Assembly: GCA_016927855.1 (NCBI GenBank)
Contig: JAFGLV010000147.1
Coordinates: 1 to 39,688 of the forward strand
Source of the DNA: Sedimentisphaerales bacterium
GTDB lineage: Bacteria; Planctomycetota; Phycisphaerae; Sedimentisphaerales; Anaerobacaceae
Length of the DNA: 39,688 nucleotides
Direction of reading: 5' to 3'
Shown: in pieces, positions 15,231 to 23,296 of the stretch
How the letters are laid out: the number at the start of each line of letters is the position of its first letter
Position numbering within the stretch: position 1 is the first letter of the stretch
Notes under the pieces: model-generated
Database searches by the model: none
Told to the model about the DNA's origin: nothing
The model's input: only the letters and a program-made list of their open reading frames with translations
Made by a program: the position numbers and the translations under genes

Positions 15231-15443
15231 GTAACCTCTGATTGCTCGCGCCGCTACCGAGGGGACAGTTCCCTTCGGGTGACGCCTGTCGCCGTGCCCA
15301 GGCAGGCTGCGCCACATCATGTTGACTTTCCCCTTGCCGCGGCTATAATAGACTTGTCACACGAGAGAAGGGCTGACGGGTAAGAGTCTGTTTGAGGAGA
15401 ACGGCCGCGCGAAACGCCGACCTGCTTTGATGATCCTCAGCCT
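15231..15443. other. Intergenic leader region before the histidine kinase
   Basis: 213 bases. They hold weak inverted repeats (GACAG/CTGTC near 15265-15295) that may end the DUF4870 transcript, then the strong promoter at 15322-15349 and a 90-base leader with no recognisable riboswitch. Confidence 0.5.
15322..15349 (+). promoter_or_regulatory. Strong sigma70-type promoter of the histidine kinase
   Basis: TTGACT (15322-15327) and a perfect TATAAT (15344-15349) are separated by 16 bases. Transcription would begin near 15356, leaving a leader of about 90 bases. Confidence 0.7.
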
Positions 15444-16790
15444 ATGGAACTTCTGCTGAAGAATACCAGCCTGATCCAGAGGGCGTACTGGCTAGTGGCG
15501 CTGCGCTGGGTAGCCATCGCGACGCTGGCCATCGCCAGCTTCGCGGCCACCCGGTTCATGGGCATCCAGCTTCGCGCGTCCACGCTCTACACGATCGCGG
15601 GTGTCCTGGTGGTCTACAACTTCATCCTGTACGATCTGCTTCGCTACTGGACCTGGGGAGGCAGAGAGCCTACCGAAGCGCGTATCGGAGGGATCATCAC
15701 CTTCCAGATCTCGGCCGACCTGTTCATTCTCACCACCATTCTGCATTTTGCCGGTGGGATCGAGAATCCTTTCGCCTTCTTCTTTGTTTTTCACATGATC
15801 CTCGCCAGTGTCCTGCGTTCCAAGTTACAGAGCTATCTGCAGGCGACACTGGCGGTCGTTCTCTTCGGCGGCATCATCGTTCTGGAGGCGTCCGGCGTCG
15901 TCAAGCACTGGGGCCTGGAAGGGTTCGCGGCCCATGGCTTGTATGACGACAAGAGCTTCGTTTTCGGCTTTCTCTTCGTCTTCAGCATCACCTTGTTCCT
16001 CGTGGTGTACATGACCACCTCGATCAGCGAGCAGCTCCGCCAACAGCAGAACAGCTACGAGCAGGCCAATGCCTTGCTCCACGAAAAAGACCAGCTCAAG
16101 AACCAATACGTTCTGCGCCTGACGCACGACATCAAGGGTCACCTGGCCGCCATTCAAAGCTGCCTGGACATTGTGTTCAACGGGATGGTCGGACCGCTCA
16201 ACGAAGAGCAGACCGATCTGGTCGAACGCGCCTATCGTCGCACCGGCAAGTGCCTGTCGTTCATCACCTCGCTGTTGAGGCTCACGCGCATGAAGCTGGC
16301 CGGGCGCATCGAAATGGAACGGTTCTCGCTGCGGAACTCCATCTTCAATGCGCTGGCGGCGGTCCAGAACAAGGCGCGCAACAAGGCGATCGCGGTGACG
16401 CACACCATTGACCCGTCCGTCGACGAGATTCCCGGCGAATCAGTCCTGATCGAGGAAACGGCGACTAACATTCTCTTCAATGCGGTCAAGTACACTTCCG
16501 AGGGTGGGAAGGTCGCGCTGGACGTCAAGGACGATGGGGCGTTCGTAAAGGTGACGGTCACCGACACCGGGATCGGCATCCCTGCCGGCGCCATGGAGCA
16601 CATCTTCGAGGAGTTCTACCGCGCCGACAACGCCCAAGCCGCTGAGCGAGATGGGACCGGCCTGGGGCTGGCCTTCGCCAAGGAGGTTGTCGAGCGGCAT
16701 GGCGGTCGCATCTGGGCGCTGAACAATCCCGACGGCGGCAGCACGTTCGTTTTCACGCTGCCCAAGGGCGCCGCCGGCTCCGGTGCCTAA
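15444..16790 (+). CDS. Membrane sensor histidine kinase (orphan)
   Basis: A 448-aa kinase. Residues ~12-190 form about six membrane helices with short loops, so the signal is probably sensed in or at the membrane. A short coiled coil (195-222) leads to the HisKA domain with the phospho-accepting His228 (LRLTHDIKGHL). The ATP domain has the N box (ATNILFNAVKY), G1 (DTGIGIP) and G2 (GTGLGLAFAKEVVERHGG). It would phosphorylate a response regulator, but none lies next to it, so it is an orphan here. The start ATG has no obvious ribosome binding site. A small hairpin GGTGC-CTAA-GCACC surrounds its stop codon. Confidence 0.92.
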   Translation: MELLLKNTSLIQRAYWLVALRWVAIATLAIASFAATRFMGIQLRASTLYTIAGVLVVYNFILYDLLRYWTWGGREPTEARIGGIITFQISADLFILTTILHFAGGIENPFAFFFVFHMILASVLRSKLQSYLQATLAVVLFGGIIVLEASGVVKHWGLEGFAAHGLYDDKSFVFGFLFVFSITLFLVVYMTTSISEQLRQQQNSYEQANALLHEKDQLKNQYVLRLTHDIKGHLAAIQSCLDIVFNGMVGPLNEEQTDLVERAYRRTGKCLSFITSLLRLTRMKLAGRIEMERFSLRNSIFNALAAVQNKARNKAIAVTHTIDPSVDEIPGESVLIEETATNILFNAVKYTSEGGKVALDVKDDGAFVKVTVTDTGIGIPAGAMEHIFEEFYRADNAQAAERDGTGLGLAFAKEVVERHGGRIWALNNPDGGSTFVFTLPKGAAGSGA

Positions 16791-16962
16791 GCACCCTTCA
16801 TGTCACTGGGGACATCGACCAGACCCGCGCTACGCTCACTGCGGTGTGTCGACGCGAGAAAAAGTTGCCTTCTCCGACTAAGTTTCTCTGAGTGTTGATA
16901 TAAGCCGAGATTTATAAAGGGTTTACGGGAAGCGAGAATAATGCGTGAATTGTATATTTCTC

Positions 16963-16992
16963 TTGACACCAAACGCTGCGGATCGGTAAAGT
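16963..16992 (+). promoter_or_regulatory. Promoter of rex and probably of the hydrogenase operon
   Basis: A perfect TTGACA (16963-16968) and TAAAGT (16987-16992) are 18 bases apart, with AT-rich sequence just upstream that could act as an UP element. No other promoter is evident before the hydrogenase genes, and rex and hydB are only 45 bases apart. Confidence 0.6.
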
Positions 16993-17010
16993 GGCGGTAG
17001 AAGTCTGTGA

Positions 17011-17028
17011 ATGTGAACGCAATCACCA
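17011..17028 (+). promoter_or_regulatory. Candidate Rex operator
   Basis: ATGTGAA-CGCA-ATCACCA agrees at 11 of 14 defined positions with the Rex box TTGTGAA-N4-TTCACAA. It lies just downstream of the expected transcription start and 15 bases before rex, a good place for autorepression. Confidence 0.45.
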
Positions 17029-17043
17029 AACGGACGGTGGCTC

Positions 17044-17667
17044 ATGCGATACCACAAGATTCCAGACGAAACGATCCGGCGCCTGCCGGTGTATCTGCGA
17101 GGGGCCATCCACCTGGCCCAACAGGGGGTCGAGAACACTTCCAGCGAGCATCTGGCGAGTCTGCTGGGCGTCAAGTCGTGGCAGATGCGCAAGGACTTCT
17201 CCTACTTTGGCGATTTTGGCACGCCGGGCGTCGGGTATCACCTCGAGAGCCTGATCGGGCACATCAACCGGATTCTGCGCCTGGATGCCGGGCATCGGGC
17301 GGCGGTCGTGGGTGCGGGCAACCTGGGATCGGCCCTGCTGGCGTTTCCCGGTTTCGGGATGTACGGTTTCGAGATTGCTGCGGCCTTCGACATCGATAAA
17401 CGAAAAATCGGCCGCACGCGGAACGGCGTCGTGATCGAGGACGTCGCGAAGCTGGCCAGCCTGAGTCGGCGCAAGATCTACATGGGCATCATCGCGGTCC
17501 CCGGCAGCGCCGCGCCGGAAGTGGCCGACGCGCTGGTCCAGGCCGGCGTCAAAGGAATACTCAATTTTTCGCCTCGCTATATCGCGGTTCCCAAGCGGGT
17601 GAAAGTCATCACGATCGACATTGCTATGGACCTGGCTCGCTTGCCTTATTATATGCCGGCAGGTTGA
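17044..17667 (+). CDS. rex: Redox-sensing transcriptional repressor Rex
   Basis: A 207-aa protein of normal length. The N-terminal winged helix (KIPDETIRRLPVYLRGAIHL, SSEHLASLLGVKSWQMRKDF) is followed by the Rex signature SYFGDFGTPGVGY and a Rossmann domain (AAVVGAGNLGSALLAF, then the acidic end FDIDKRKIG). Rex binds DNA when NAD+ dominates and lets go when NADH rises, so it controls fermentative and hydrogenase genes. It is the first gene of a run of hydrogenase genes, with a candidate operator in front, so it probably regulates itself and the operon according to the NADH/NAD+ ratio. Confidence 0.95.
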   Translation: MRYHKIPDETIRRLPVYLRGAIHLAQQGVENTSSEHLASLLGVKSWQMRKDFSYFGDFGTPGVGYHLESLIGHINRILRLDAGHRAAVVGAGNLGSALLAFPGFGMYGFEIAAAFDIDKRKIGRTRNGVVIEDVAKLASLSRRKIYMGIIAVPGSAAPEVADALVQAGVKGILNFSPRYIAVPKRVKVITIDIAMDLARLPYYMPAG

Positions 17668-17712
17668 GCGGATCGACATAAGTCGTTCTGTCAAAAAGCG
17701 TTAAGGTACGAG

Positions 17713-18768
17713 ATGGAAAGAGCGTTCATTAGCAGATTGAAGCCCTTCCTCGACGCGGTGGCGGAAAAGATGGACCTGTACGTTCCACGCAAAGTCGAGG
17801 GGCATTACGTGTGCGAGCGGTACGAGCCGGGCGCGAATGACGCCGTCGAGCTCAACGCGATCCGCGCCTGCACGCCGGCCAAAGAGTTCCTTTTTCCCCT
17901 GCGCGAGCTGGCGGCGGTCTTTCCGGAGGCAGTGGAGCCGAAAGAGGTCAAACCCTTCGCGGTGTTCGGCCTGAAGGCCTGTGACTTGCGCTCCATGGAG
18001 ATTCTGGATAAGGTCTTTACGGAGAAGGAATTCGAAGACCCATTCTACATCGCACGGCGCCAGGCGATGTTCGTGATTGCCTCCGACTGCTCTGAGCCGG
18101 GCGAGAGCTGTTTCTGCAACATTCTCGATGGCCAGCCTTATGCGGAGAGCGGGTTCGACCTGAACGTCTCGCAGGTCGAGGATGGTTACATCATCGCCGG
18201 CGGCTCGGCGCAGGGCAAGAGCTTCCTCGCGGCCCACGCAGCCCTTTTCGGGGACGTGCCCGATGCGTTGCTGGCCGAGCGCCAGCGACGTCGCGACGAG
18301 GTGCGCAACCAACTCGAGAAGGCCAATGTCGACTTCGAGCTGCGTGCGCCGGTCCAAGAGATAGTCGAACGCGGCTATGAGTCGGACGTGTTCGACGCGT
18401 GTGCCGCGACCTGCGTCGAGTGCCAGGCCTGCACGCGCGTCTGTCCCACCTGCCACTGCTTCTACCTGTACGATACCGCGCAGACGGACTACTTCGCGAA
18501 GATGAAGATGTGGGACAGTTGCATGCGGATCGGCTACGCCGCGGTGGCAGGCGGAGGAAACCCCCGCAAGCTTCTGGGTGACCGCCTGCGACACCGTCTG
18601 ATGCACAAATTCGCGTATTTTCTGGAGCGATACGGCGTCGACATGTGCGTCGGGTGCGGCCGCTGCGTCGATGCCGAAGCCGGCGACGTCGACATCCGCG
18701 TCGTCCTCAAGCGACTCAGCGACGAGCTGACTGGCAAAGGCAAAGCAGTAGCGAATAAGACCAAATGA
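17713..18768 (+). CDS. hydB: HydB-like iron-sulfur subunit (sulfhydrogenase beta / AsrA family)
   Basis: A 351-aa protein close in length to HydB of archaeal sulfhydrogenase. It has the family blocks VFGLKACDLRSMEILD, FVIASDCSEPGESCFCNI and HRLMHKFAYFLERYG. A Cys cluster at 230-247 (CAATCVECQACTRVCPTCHC) and a second CVGCGRC at 312-318 should bind 4Fe-4S clusters. In the second cluster the fourth Cys of the usual CxxCxxCxxxCP is missing (VDAEAGD follows), which is odd. HydB passes electrons between the flavin subunit HydG and the hydrogenase. It starts the enzyme part of the operon 45 bases after rex and overlaps hydG by four bases (ATGA). Confidence 0.85.
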   Translation: MERAFISRLKPFLDAVAEKMDLYVPRKVEGHYVCERYEPGANDAVELNAIRACTPAKEFLFPLRELAAVFPEAVEPKEVKPFAVFGLKACDLRSMEILDKVFTEKEFEDPFYIARRQAMFVIASDCSEPGESCFCNILDGQPYAESGFDLNVSQVEDGYIIAGGSAQGKSFLAAHAALFGDVPDALLAERQRRRDEVRNQLEKANVDFELRAPVQEIVERGYESDVFDACAATCVECQACTRVCPTCHCFYLYDTAQTDYFAKMKMWDSCMRIGYAAVAGGGNPRKLLGDRLRHRLMHKFAYFLERYGVDMCVGCGRCVDAEAGDVDIRVVLKRLSDELTGKGKAVANKTK

Positions 18769-19586
18769 TTGCGAACCTGTACCAACCGATCAATGGCGAG
18801 ATCGTCGAGATCATCGACGAATCCCCGACGATCAAGAGCTTCGTGATCGTCCCACAAAGCGCGTTTTCCTTCGCCACCGGGCAGTTTGTCGAGCTGACCT
18901 TGCCCGGCGAAGGCGAAGCGCCGTTCACTCCCTCCTCCTCGCCCACGGTGACGGAAAAGATGGAAATCACCATTATGAAGGCGGGGCGGGTCACGGAACG
19001 GCTGCACAACTGCGCCAAAGGACAGCCGATAGGCATTCGCGGACCCTACGGCAACGGCTATCCGATCGATGAGTTCGTCGGCAAACACGTTTATATCGTC
19101 GGTGGCGGCGTGGGCCTGGCCCCGATCCGCTCGCTGTTCCTGACGCTGGTGGATCGGATCGGCGACTTCAAGTCGGTGGTGTGTCGCTTCGGCGCGCGCA
19201 CGCCGGCGGATTTCATCTACAAGGACGCGCTGCTCGGTCCGTGGCAGAAGCTCGACGGCGTGAACATCAAACTGACAGTCGATCAGGCCAACGGCGACTG
19301 GTCCGGTAATGTCGGCGTCGTGACGACAATTCTCAACCCCAAGGACGTGGACATCGCCAATGCAGTGGCGGTCGTCTGCGGGCCGCCCATCATGATGAAA
19401 TTCGCGACGGTCAACCTGCTGGAATACGGCTTCGACCCGAAGACCGTCTACCTTTCGATGGAAAAGAACATGAGCTGCGGCGTCGGCAAGTGCGGGCACT
19501 GCATGCTCGGCAAGTATTACGTCTGCAAGGACGGGCCGGTCTTCACCTACGATCAGGTGTGCAAGTATCCGAAGATCTGGGAATAG
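18765..19586 (+). CDS. hydG: HydG-like FAD/NAD(P)H-binding subunit (sulfhydrogenase gamma)
   Basis: A 273-aa ferredoxin-reductase-like flavoprotein. The flavin domain shows GQFVELTLPGEGEAPFTPSS and IRGPYGNGYP; the NAD(P) domain GGGVGLAPIRSLFL and VVCGPPIMM; and the C-terminus has the 2Fe-2S motif C-x4-C-x2-C-x7-C in SCGVGKCGHCMLGKYYVC. Such subunits pass electrons between NAD(P)H and an iron-sulfur partner. Here the partner is HydB, and no soluble hydrogenase subunits (HydA, HydD) follow; a membrane-type hydrogenase does instead. It starts inside the hydB stop. Whether it prefers NADH or NADPH cannot be read, though Rex control argues for NADH. Confidence 0.88.
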   Translation: MIANLYQPINGEIVEIIDESPTIKSFVIVPQSAFSFATGQFVELTLPGEGEAPFTPSSSPTVTEKMEITIMKAGRVTERLHNCAKGQPIGIRGPYGNGYPIDEFVGKHVYIVGGGVGLAPIRSLFLTLVDRIGDFKSVVCRFGARTPADFIYKDALLGPWQKLDGVNIKLTVDQANGDWSGNVGVVTTILNPKDVDIANAVAVVCGPPIMMKFATVNLLEYGFDPKTVYLSMEKNMSCGVGKCGHCMLGKYYVCKDGPVFTYDQVCKYPKIWE

Positions 19587-19596
19587 GAAGGGCGCA

Positions 19597-20121
19597 ATGG
19601 GCGCGAAGTTGATTGTGGACTTGGCAAAGGCACGATTGCAGGAGGAGTCTCACGTCCGCTGCTCCTACAAGCATCATCCCCAGAACAAGGGCTTCGATGC
19701 GCTGCTGGAGATGATGCGTTTCGCGCTGATCTGCCGTCGCTGCACGAGTGCGCCGTGCGTCAAGGCCTGTCCGCAAGGGGCCCTGGAGAAGGTGACCAGC
19801 GACAGGCACGACGCCGGGATTCTCAAGCGCGCGAACATGCTCTGTACCGGCTGCGGCACGTGCGCTATCGCCTGTCCGTTCGGGACCGTCTACACCGACC
19901 TGATCGTGTTTCCCAGCAGCGTTTGCGATGTCTGTCGCGGCCGGTTGGCGCCGGGAGAGAAGCCGTTGTGCGTGCGGACGTGCGAGGACGGCAGTCTCGA
20001 CTATGCCGACGTCGAGCCCGGCGGCGACCTGGTCGAAGTCTTCGACGGCATCGTGGCCAAGGTCGCCGGCGGCAGTACGTGGGAGCCCTTCCTGAGGAAA
20101 GCGAAAGAGGCGGTGAGATGA
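19597..20121 (+). CDS. 4Fe-4S ferredoxin-type electron carrier (HycB/HydN-like)
   Basis: A 174-aa protein with 13 Cys in clusters: C46-x2-C49-x4-C54-x3-C58, C83-x2-C86-x2-C89-x3-C93 and C110-x2-C113...C125-x3-C129. This is the multi-cluster HycB/HydN/DmsB pattern and suggests about three 4Fe-4S clusters. It could wire the HydB/HydG module to the hydrogenase core. It begins ten bases after hydG and its stop overlaps the NuoH-like start by four bases (ATGA), so co-translation is likely. The N-terminal 40 residues are basic and not typical of plain ferredoxins. Confidence 0.85.
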   Translation: MGAKLIVDLAKARLQEESHVRCSYKHHPQNKGFDALLEMMRFALICRRCTSAPCVKACPQGALEKVTSDRHDAGILKRANMLCTGCGTCAIACPFGTVYTDLIVFPSSVCDVCRGRLAPGEKPLCVRTCEDGSLDYADVEPGGDLVEVFDGIVAKVAGGSTWEPFLRKAKEAVR

Positions 20122-21074
20122 TCCAGGCTCTGACGAACTTGTTTTGGATTCTGATCTTCCCGGGCTTTGTCTTTACGCTCGCGGTGGGCTTGGTTGCGGC
20201 TTGGCTGGTCCGCAAGGTCAGCGCCCTGGTGCAGTACCGTGTGGGTCCGCCGGTGTATCAACCCGCCGCCGACGTCATGAAGCTGCTGGGCAAGGAGATT
20301 CTCATCCCGCAAGACGCCCAGCGAGCCGTATTCGTCGCGGCGCCGCTGATTGGCCTGTCCGGCGTGCTGCTGCTATCGACGGTGCTCTGGCTCGCGCTCG
20401 CCCAGCGGGAATTCGTGGGGGACATCATCGTTGCCATCTATGTGATGGTGCTGCCTTCGCTGGCGTTGATCCTCGGCAGCAGCGCCAGCAGCAGCCCACA
20501 CGCGGCCATCGGCGCCGGTCGCGAGATGAAGCTCGTGCTCAGCTACGAGTTGCCTCTCCTGCTGGCGTTCGTTGTCGTCATCATCAAGACCAGCGGCGCT
20601 CTGGAGGCAGGCGAGCAGTTGAGCCTGGTTGCGATTGCACAGCACACGCCGGTCCTGAGCATCTCCGGGATGCTGGCCTTCATCGTCGCGCTGCTGTGCG
20701 TGCAGGCCAAGCTCGGGTTCGTGCCGTTCGACATCGCCGAATCCGAATCCGAAGTCGCCAGTGGTGTCATGATCGAATACTCCGGCGCCTTGCTGGCGCT
20801 CTGGAAGCTGATGCAGACGCTGATGCTCGTGGCGCTACCGCTGTTTCTCGTGACGGTGTTTCTCGGTGGCATCGGGACTTCGGTAGCCTCTGTGCTGGGC
20901 GGCGTCGGCAAATACGTCCTGGTGCTTGTGCTGGTGATCCTGATTAAGAACACGAACCCGCGCGTGCGCATCGACCAGGCGATGCGGTTTTTCTGGTTCT
21001 ACTGCGGCACGGCCCTGTTGGCGGCCGTGGTGCTGGCCACGCTTGGCAACTATTACGGCGTGGGCTGGCTGTGA
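20118..21074 (+). CDS. mbhM: Membrane hydrogenase subunit, NuoH/MbhM-like
   Basis: A 318-aa membrane protein with about eight helices. RKVSALVQYRVGPPVYQPAA near the N-terminus, AAIGAGREMKLVLSYELPLL in the middle and FVPFDIAESESEVASGVMIE later are the characteristic NuoH/HycD/EchB loops that contact the peripheral arm and ferry charge. It anchors the catalytic part to the membrane and takes part in ion coupling. Start ATG 20118 overlaps the previous stop; an upstream frame from 19755 is antisense-like noise over the ferredoxin gene. A palindromic repeat element fills the 97 bases to the next gene. Confidence 0.93.
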   Translation: MIQALTNLFWILIFPGFVFTLAVGLVAAWLVRKVSALVQYRVGPPVYQPAADVMKLLGKEILIPQDAQRAVFVAAPLIGLSGVLLLSTVLWLALAQREFVGDIIVAIYVMVLPSLALILGSSASSSPHAAIGAGREMKLVLSYELPLLLAFVVVIIKTSGALEAGEQLSLVAIAQHTPVLSISGMLAFIVALLCVQAKLGFVPFDIAESESEVASGVMIEYSGALLALWKLMQTLMLVALPLFLVTVFLGGIGTSVASVLGGVGKYVLVLVLVILIKNTNPRVRIDQAMRFFWFYCGTALLAAVVLATLGNYYGVGWL

Positions 21075-21149
21075 CCGATTTCGGATTGTTGATTTCGGAT
21101 TCGCTTCGTAGCGTCAATCCGCAATCATCAGTCATCAATCCGCAATCGG
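21075..21149 (+). repeat. Palindromic GATT/AATC repeat element, copy 1 (intergenic)
   Basis: The left outer arm CCGATTTCGGATTG (21075-21088) pairs at 13 of 14 positions with CAATCCGCAATCGG (21136-21149). Inside each arm a GATTTCGGATT-type unit recurs in tandem. It begins at the base after the stop of the NuoH-like gene. The same element type occurs at 29992-30070. Confidence 0.75.
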
Positions 21150-21171
21150 ATGCGTGTTTTAAGGTGAATCG

Positions 21172-21603
21172 ATGAACTGGAAACTGTGGTCCTTGAAGAA
21201 GTCGATCTGGGTGTTTCACGTCAACACCGGCGCGTGCAACAACTGCGATATCGAGATCGTCAATCTGCTGACGCCCAAGTTCGACGTGGAGCGGTTCGGC
21301 ATCAAGCTGGTCGGCTCGCCGCGTCATGCCGACGCGCTGCTCGTCACCGGCGGCGGGACCCGGCAGGCGGCGGTGCGGCTGCGGGAGGTCTACCGGCAGA
21401 CCGCCAAACCCTGTGTCGTTTTCTGCATGGGCGCCTGCGCCTGCGGGATGGGCATCTTTGAGAAGGGCTATCACATGGCCGGTCCGATCGACAAGATCGT
21501 CAAGGAGGTCGATCCGAATGCCATTATCGCGTACGTGCCGGGTTGCCCGCCGAAGCCGGAGACGATGATCTCGGGTGTGGTCAAGGCGCTTTCGGCTTTG
21601 TGA
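21172..21603 (+). CDS. mbhJ: [NiFe] hydrogenase small subunit, NuoB/MbhJ-like
   Basis: A 143-aa protein. Four cluster ligands are visible: C22-x2-C25 (NTGACNNCDIE), C89 (MGACACG) and C125 (VPGCPPKPE), the pattern for the proximal 4Fe-4S cluster beside the Ni site. Length is typical of group 4 hydrogenases, which are short compared with periplasmic uptake enzymes. It hands electrons from the iron-sulfur chain to the large subunit. It is preceded by the palindromic element 21075-21149 and followed, 13 bases after the stop, by the NuoC-like gene. Confidence 0.95.
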   Translation: MNWKLWSLKKSIWVFHVNTGACNNCDIEIVNLLTPKFDVERFGIKLVGSPRHADALLVTGGGTRQAAVRLREVYRQTAKPCVVFCMGACACGMGIFEKGYHMAGPIDKIVKEVDPNAIIAYVPGCPPKPETMISGVVKALSAL

Positions 21604-21616
21604 TCGGAACGAAGAG

Positions 21617-22081
21617 ATGAAACAGCACGAATTGGATAACAGGCTGTCGACTATCGAGGACAAGTTGATCCGCATCGAACGCAGGCGTGCCCCCAGCGCC
21701 GCCGAGGGGGCCGGCGACCGCGTGTATCTGCTGTGCGAGCGTGAGCAGGTCTTTGAGATTTGTCGGTTCCTGTTCGAAGACCTGGCGCTGCGCTTCGTCA
21801 TCTCCACCGGCGTCGATGCCGAGGATTGCTTCGAAGTCCTCCATCATTTCGCCAACGATGAATCCGGCTGTATTGCGACGGTCAGAGCGTTCATCCGAGA
21901 CCGCGAGAATCCCGAAATTGAATCGATCACGCCGCTGATCCCGGGCGCCGAGTGGATCGAGAGGGAGATGCACGATGTCCTCGGGATCGGCTTCAAAAAC
22001 CATCCGAATCTGAGGCGTTTGATTCTTGACGACGATTGGCCGGAAGGGGTGTACCCCCTACGGAAGGAAGTCCAGACATGA
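21617..22081 (+). CDS. mbhK: Hydrogenase subunit, NuoC/MbhK-like
   Basis: A 154-aa protein. The C-terminal part EIESITPLIPGAEWIEREMH, DVLGIGFKNHPNLRRLILDD, DWPEGVYPLRKEV is the standard 30-kDa-subunit signature (E+E..D+.Gi.f..Hp.lrrll..dW..g..PLRK). The first 40 residues are a charged helix that is not part of the usual fold. It scaffolds the large subunit. ATG 21617 follows GAAGAG; a longer frame to 21575 would overlap the small subunit. The stop overlaps the large-subunit start (ATGA). Confidence 0.92.
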   Translation: MKQHELDNRLSTIEDKLIRIERRRAPSAAEGAGDRVYLLCEREQVFEICRFLFEDLALRFVISTGVDAEDCFEVLHHFANDESGCIATVRAFIRDRENPEIESITPLIPGAEWIEREMHDVLGIGFKNHPNLRRLILDDDWPEGVYPLRKEVQT

Positions 22082-23295
22082 CAGAGGCAGTGCGAAAACC
22101 CGTTCTCGCGGTCGGTCCATTCCATCCGCTCCAGGAGGAGATGGAATTCTTCCAGTTAACCGTCGATGGCGAGATCGTGACCGATATCGACGTGCGGATA
22201 TCCTACAATCATCGCGGCATCGAGAAGCTTAGTGAGGGATTGCAGTTCGACCAGGTTCCGTTCCTGGTCTCGCGCATCTGTGGCATCTGCTCGGCGTCGC
22301 ACCCGCTCGCGTACGTCCAGGCGGTCGAGGAGATTGCGGGCGTCGAACCGCCGGAGCGTGCTCTCTACGTCCGCACGATCATCAACGAACTGGAGCGCAT
22401 CCACAGCCATCTGCTCTGGGTCGGCCTGGCAGGGCACTTCATCGGTTACGACACCGTCTTTATGTGGGCCTGGAAGTACCGCGAGCCGGTGTTGGACCTG
22501 CTCGAAGAAATCACCGGCAACCGTAACAATTACGGCAACGTCAAGGTCGGCGGCTGCCGCGAGGACATCCCCGATGAGCTAGTGCCCAAAATGCTCAAAG
22601 AGCTGGACGCCATCGAGAAGAAGACCGAGATGCTCACCAAGGCGGTGCTCGATGATCCCGTCATTCACGCTCGTCTCAAAGGCGTGGGAGTGTTGAAGAA
22701 GGAAGATGGGATCAAGTTCGCTGTTACCGGGCCGACTGCGCGCGGCAGTGGCATTGCGATCGATGTCAGGCGAGACGATCCGTACGCGGCCTATAGTGAC
22801 CTGGATTGGCAGGTCATCAGCCAGCCGGAAGGCGATGTTTTTGCGAAGGCGGTCGTACGACTGTTGGAGACGATCGAAGCGGCGAAAATGACCCGGCAGG
22901 CGCTCAAGAAGCTCCCGAAAGGGCCCGTTGCAGTTGAGGTCAAGGAGATTCCGCCGGGCGAAGGGTGCGGCCATGCCGAGGCCCCGCGCGGCGAGACCTT
23001 CCACTACGTCCGCAGCGACGGCGGCAATCGACCCGTCCGGCACAAGGTCCGTGCGCCCAGCTTCGTCAACGTCCCGTCGTTCAAGGCCTCGTGCATCGGG
23101 GAGAGCATCGCCGACGTGACGATCACGCTGGCGGCGGTCGATCCCTGCTATAGCTGCACCGAGCGTATGGCCGTGGTGGACGGGCGTCGTAACGTCATCC
23201 ACGACTACGCCAGTCTGCTGCAGATGAGCCGTGCCAAGACGACCCGGCTCAGGAAGGAAATCGGCGCACCGGAGATGAAGTTGGAGGACATCTGA
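22078..23295 (+). CDS. mbhL: [NiFe] hydrogenase large subunit, NuoD/MbhL-like
   Basis: A 405-aa catalytic subunit. Both Ni-ligand pairs are intact: C68-x2-C71 in SRICGICSASH and C357-x2-C360 in DPCYSCTERM. This separates it from complex I and from Mbx-type enzymes, whose Cys are lost in part or whole. It reduces protons or oxidises H2 at the cytoplasmic side of the membrane. A tail of about 40 residues follows DPCYSCTER; in this group a tail after the ...CxxCxxR site is removed by an endopeptidase once Ni is in, and a matching protease gene lies at 29947. ATG 22078 overlaps the previous stop. Confidence 0.96.
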   Translation: MTEAVRKPVLAVGPFHPLQEEMEFFQLTVDGEIVTDIDVRISYNHRGIEKLSEGLQFDQVPFLVSRICGICSASHPLAYVQAVEEIAGVEPPERALYVRTIINELERIHSHLLWVGLAGHFIGYDTVFMWAWKYREPVLDLLEEITGNRNNYGNVKVGGCREDIPDELVPKMLKELDAIEKKTEMLTKAVLDDPVIHARLKGVGVLKKEDGIKFAVTGPTARGSGIAIDVRRDDPYAAYSDLDWQVISQPEGDVFAKAVVRLLETIEAAKMTRQALKKLPKGPVAVEVKEIPPGEGCGHAEAPRGETFHYVRSDGGNRPVRHKVRAPSFVNVPSFKASCIGESIADVTITLAAVDPCYSCTERMAVVDGRRNVIHDYASLLQMSRAKTTRLRKEIGAPEMKLEDI

Positions 23296-23296
23296 C

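Larger units (their letters stand above)
16791..17043. other. Intergenic region before rex
   Basis: 253 bases, visibly AT-richer than its surroundings from 16860 to 16970. No small gene is apparent. It holds the rex promoter (16963-16992) and a candidate Rex operator (17011-17028). Confidence 0.5.

Noticed and set aside
17680..17712. Second Rex operator between rex and hydB
   Set aside because: A TGTCAA...GTTAAG stretch is present but the second half-site does not match the Rex box.
19755..20117. N-terminal extension of the NuoH-like gene
   Set aside because: It lies in another frame of the ferredoxin gene and is Arg-rich shadow; the ATGA overlap at 20118 is the natural start.
22078..23295. 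Large subunit as a complex I or Mbx-type (non-hydrogenase) protein
   Set aside because: Both CxxC Ni-ligand pairs are intact, and a cleavable C-terminal tail and a matching protease gene are present.
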